This document shows, piece by piece, positions 61,933 to 64,000 of a stretch of DNA of 64,000 nucleotides (position 1 is the stretch's first letter; each line of letters opens with the position of its first letter). The stretch covers positions 171,501-235,500 of the forward strand of contig NZ_JBAHUR010000005.1 of assembly GCF_036689815.1 (NCBI RefSeq), given 5' to 3'. Position numbers and translations under genes: made by a program. The DNA comes from Magnetovibrio sp. PR-2. GTDB lineage: Bacteria > Pseudomonadota > Alphaproteobacteria > Rhodospirillales > Magnetovibrionaceae. Under the pieces are notes generated by a model that saw nothing but the letters and a program-made list of their open reading frames with translations, was not told where the DNA came from and did no database searches.

Positions 61933-62661
61933 ATGGGGCCGATGGTGCACGACGAAATGGAGGATCTGAAGAAACCAGCCAAGCCGGGTTCGGCTTGGAT
62001 GGTGACGTTTGCAGATCTGGTTTCGTTGATGCTGACGTTTTTTGTCTTGTTGTTTTCCATGTCGTCGTTGCAGATGGACGACTGGGACGCCATGACCGAC
62101 ACCCTGACCCAGACATTGAACCCCGGCAAGCTCAAAGCGGTGGCTGCTCAAACAGCGGAATTCAACATCCCCAAAGTTTTTCGCCGCCAAGCCGACAACC
62201 TGGACTATCTCTCAGGCGTGCTGAGCAAAGGCATTGCAGAGGACGAGCTTCTCAAAAGCTCACGCATTATGCAGCTCGACGACAGACTGGTTGTGGCTTT
62301 GCCGGGTGATCTGTTGTTCCAAGCGGGCAAAGCGGACATGCCCGAAGAAGCGTTGGGGGCTTTGCACACTTTGGGCTCCATGTTGCGCAATGTTGACAAC
62401 CAAATCGGTGTGAACGGTCACACGGACCCGGTTCCACCTGGGAGCGGCAGTGCCTTTGCGAGCAATTGGGAGCTGTCCTTGGCCCGCGCCGCCGCAGTTG
62501 CCAATGCCCTTCGCCGTTCGGGCTATACCGATGAGATTTTGGCCTATGGTTATGCCGATAGCCGCTATGAACAGCTTCCCCAGTTGACCCAGGAAGAGCG
62601 CGACAAGTTGGGGCGGCGCGTGGACGTGATCATCTTCCCGACCGTGGGTGGGGAGGATTGA
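61933..62661 (+). CDS. motB: flagellar motor stator protein MotB
   Basis: A 242-residue stator subunit. The membrane helix WMVTFADLVSLMLTFFVLLF carries the proton-binding Asp28. The C-terminal OmpA-like peptidoglycan-binding domain has NQIGVNGHTDPVPPG, NWELSLARAAAVANAL and LGRRVDVIIFP. The start may be ATG 61933 or 61942. No motA is in the window. The stop shares its A with the next gene's ATG. Confidence 0.88.
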   Translation: MGPMVHDEMEDLKKPAKPGSAWMVTFADLVSLMLTFFVLLFSMSSLQMDDWDAMTDTLTQTLNPGKLKAVAAQTAEFNIPKVFRRQADNLDYLSGVLSKGIAEDELLKSSRIMQLDDRLVVALPGDLLFQAGKADMPEEALGALHTLGSMLRNVDNQIGVNGHTDPVPPGSGSAFASNWELSLARAAAVANALRRSGYTDEILAYGYADSRYEQLPQLTQEERDKLGRRVDVIIFPTVGGED

Positions 62662-64000
62662 TGGTCAAACGCCTTCTCCTGGTTTTGGTTGCGTTTTTCA
62701 TTGGCTTAGCGTCGACAGGTGCTCTGGCCGATCAAGTGCGCGTGCGTACCAGTGTGCAAGACGGATATGCCCGCATCACCTTTCGTTGGTCTTCTCCGGT
62801 GGGTCATCAAGCGCAAAAGCAAGGCGATCAGCTTGTGGTGCTGTTTTCGCGCCCCATCGAAGCGAACCTAGGCGGTGTGCCGCGCGCGTTGAACAGGTGG
62901 GTGGCCGGCGTGGGGACACCGCCCAGTCCCAACTCTGTTGCGTTCCGCATCAAAGGCGACTTTTCTGTGCGCAGCTATGACAGCGGCTCTTCCGTTGTGG
63001 TGGATGTGGTCGGACTGGGGGATGCGGCCCAGCCCCCCACACAGCTAGAAGAACGTCCTCAGCAGACCGCCGCGACGAAACCTGCGGGCCCCACTTCGGG
63101 CGGGTCCGGCACCGACGTGCCCATCCGCACGGGTGTGCATGCGGACTACACCCGCGTGGTTTTCGACTGGCCGACCAGCACGGGGTTCAAAGTTGTGCGT
63201 GATGGCGACAAGGCGTCCATCCAATTTTCTAAGCCCGGGAAAAGCAACGTGTCACGGTTGGCGACGGGGCGTGTCAAAAACATCCAAGGTGCCAGCGTGT
63301 CGGTAGACGGCGGTAATTTAACGGTAGCCTTGAACGTTGACGCCACGTCTCAGCTAAAAGCGTTCAACAGCGGCGCGAAGGTGGTCGTGGATGTTTACGG
63401 CCCTGGGACACAAGCTGCAGCACCGCCTTTGAGCCAAGCCGTAGCAGAGCCGAAACCTGCCCCAACAGTTGAGCCGAAACCTGAACCTGCGCCCGTTGGT
63501 GCGGATCAACCGCCCGCGCCGAAAAAAGCACCTGTCGCTCCGGTTGAAGTGGCCCAAGAAACTAGTGCAGGCGAGGCCTCAAGCGCCTCTTCGAATACGC
63601 AGACTGCGCCCTTGGCTTTGCAACCCGAAAAGCCAGTTGCGCAACCCCTGACCACCAGCGAACAGACGGCTATTGAAGAAGAAGCCGCTGTCGACACTCG
63701 CGCCGAAGCCTCTAAGGTTGGGGATGTGGGGGTTGCGCTGAAGTTCAACTGGGATGAACCCGTCGGCGCGGCGGTGTTTCGCCGTGGCGGCGATTTGTGG
63801 GTCGTGTTCGACAAGCGTGCCAACGTGGATACAGGCGCCTTGTTGCGCGACGGCCAAGGTTTGATCACACAAGTCGAACAAGTCCCGTCGAGAACCGGCG
63901 CTGTTTTGCGTTTGCGCACCCAAGAAGGGGTCAATCCCAGCGTGAAGCGCGCGGGGCTTGCGTGGCTGTTGGAGTTTTTGCCTCAACCTTTAGTGCCGAC
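62661..64000 (+). CDS. exported protein with AMIN-like repeats (runs off right edge)
   Basis: About 446 residues are visible and the frame is open at the edge. A Sec signal peptide (MVKRLLLVLVAFFIGLASTG, cleaved near ALA-DQ) is followed by at least three similar beta units, starting near VRTSVQDGYARITFRW, IRTGVHADYTRVVFDW and VGVALKFNWDEPVG, separated by Pro/Glu/Lys/Ala-rich linkers. The units recall AMIN-type domains that localise periplasmic proteins. The ATG at 62661 follows GGAGG at 5 bases and overlaps the motB stop, so it is co-expressed with the stator genes. A motility-linked envelope role is inferred. Confidence 0.6.
   Translation, partial: MVKRLLLVLVAFFIGLASTGALADQVRVRTSVQDGYARITFRWSSPVGHQAQKQGDQLVVLFSRPIEANLGGVPRALNRWVAGVGTPPSPNSVAFRIKGDFSVRSYDSGSSVVVDVVGLGDAAQPPTQLEERPQQTAATKPAGPTSGGSGTDVPIRTGVHADYTRVVFDWPTSTGFKVVRDGDKASIQFSKPGKSNVSRLATGRVKNIQGASVSVDGGNLTVALNVDATSQLKAFNSGAKVVVDVYGPGTQAAAPPLSQAVAEPKPAPTVEPKPEPAPVGADQPPAPKKAPVAPVEVAQETSAGEASSASSNTQTAPLALQPEKPVAQPLTTSEQTAIEEEAAVDTRAEASKVGDVGVALKFNWDEPVGAAVFRRGGDLWVVFDKRANVDTGALLRDGQGLITQVEQVPSRTGAVLRLRTQEGVNPSVKRAGLAWLLEFLPQPLVP

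Overview
The window is one continuous flagellar and surface-glycan region from an alphaproteobacterium, most likely a Rhodospirillales-type marine or freshwater spirillum or vibrio. FlbT, FlaF, FliX, a MotE-like protein, a DUF6468-like protein, a zinc-ligand-poor DksA and CtrA-type sites upstream of fliL and fliX all point to Alphaproteobacteria. Well-formed sigma-54 promoters (GG-N10-GC) precede the flagellar units starting with fliK, flgI, flgE and flgF. I can name no species from sequence alone. I saw no tRNA, rRNA, CRISPR array, insertion sequence or phage.

Layout. (1) 1-6450: a partial FliK-like gene runs off the left edge on the minus strand. It is divergent from a TPR/GT41-like glycosyltransferase, a Maf-type (DUF115) flagellin glycosyltransferase and a flagellin gene with a strong terminator. 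(2) 6451-7011: a long non-coding stretch that folds into an apparently branched structured RNA (6748-6973, closed by a 12-bp helix), directly ahead of (3) 7012-26755, about 20 kb of 20 tightly packed plus-strand genes. These encode a heptose-type nucleotide-sugar pathway (SIS isomerase, HAD phosphatase, domain-swapped HldE-like protein), transaldolase, a two-subunit transketolase, SDRs, Gfo/Idh and UDP-sugar dehydrogenase homologues, two DegT aminotransferases, a formyltransferase, three methyltransferases and three radical SAM enzymes. (4) 26786-36560: a minus-strand nonulosonate (pseudaminate-like) cluster with PseI, a PseG fusion, PseF, a Gfo/Idh enzyme, an acyl-AMP ligase plus acyl carrier protein, a GNAT-like protein, a B12-type radical SAM protein and a truncated PseB remnant. 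(5) 36605-46617: flbT, an unnamed gene, flaF, flgL, flgK, flgN, flgJ, flgI and flgE, all minus. (6) 46815-50723: an iron ABC transporter with a Fur-like palindrome. (7) 51041-64000: fliX, dksA, flgH-flgA-flgG-flgF (minus), then fliL, fliM, DUF6468-like, motE-like, cheY, cheZ, a MotB paralogue, motB and a partial periplasmic protein (plus).

How they work together. The two sugar clusters lie between the flagellin/Maf genes and the FlbT/FlaF genes, so the simplest reading is a flagellin-glycosylation island. One arm supplies a pseudaminate-like sugar carrying an unusual acyl group. The other supplies a heavily modified sugar of heptose or other higher-carbon origin that is aminated, N-formylated, methylated and rearranged by radical chemistry. 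Maf and the GT41-like protein are the likely transferases. No known pathway that I recognise has this enzyme set, so the final sugar cannot be named. The structured leader ahead of the 20-kb operon could help transcription through it, but that is inference.
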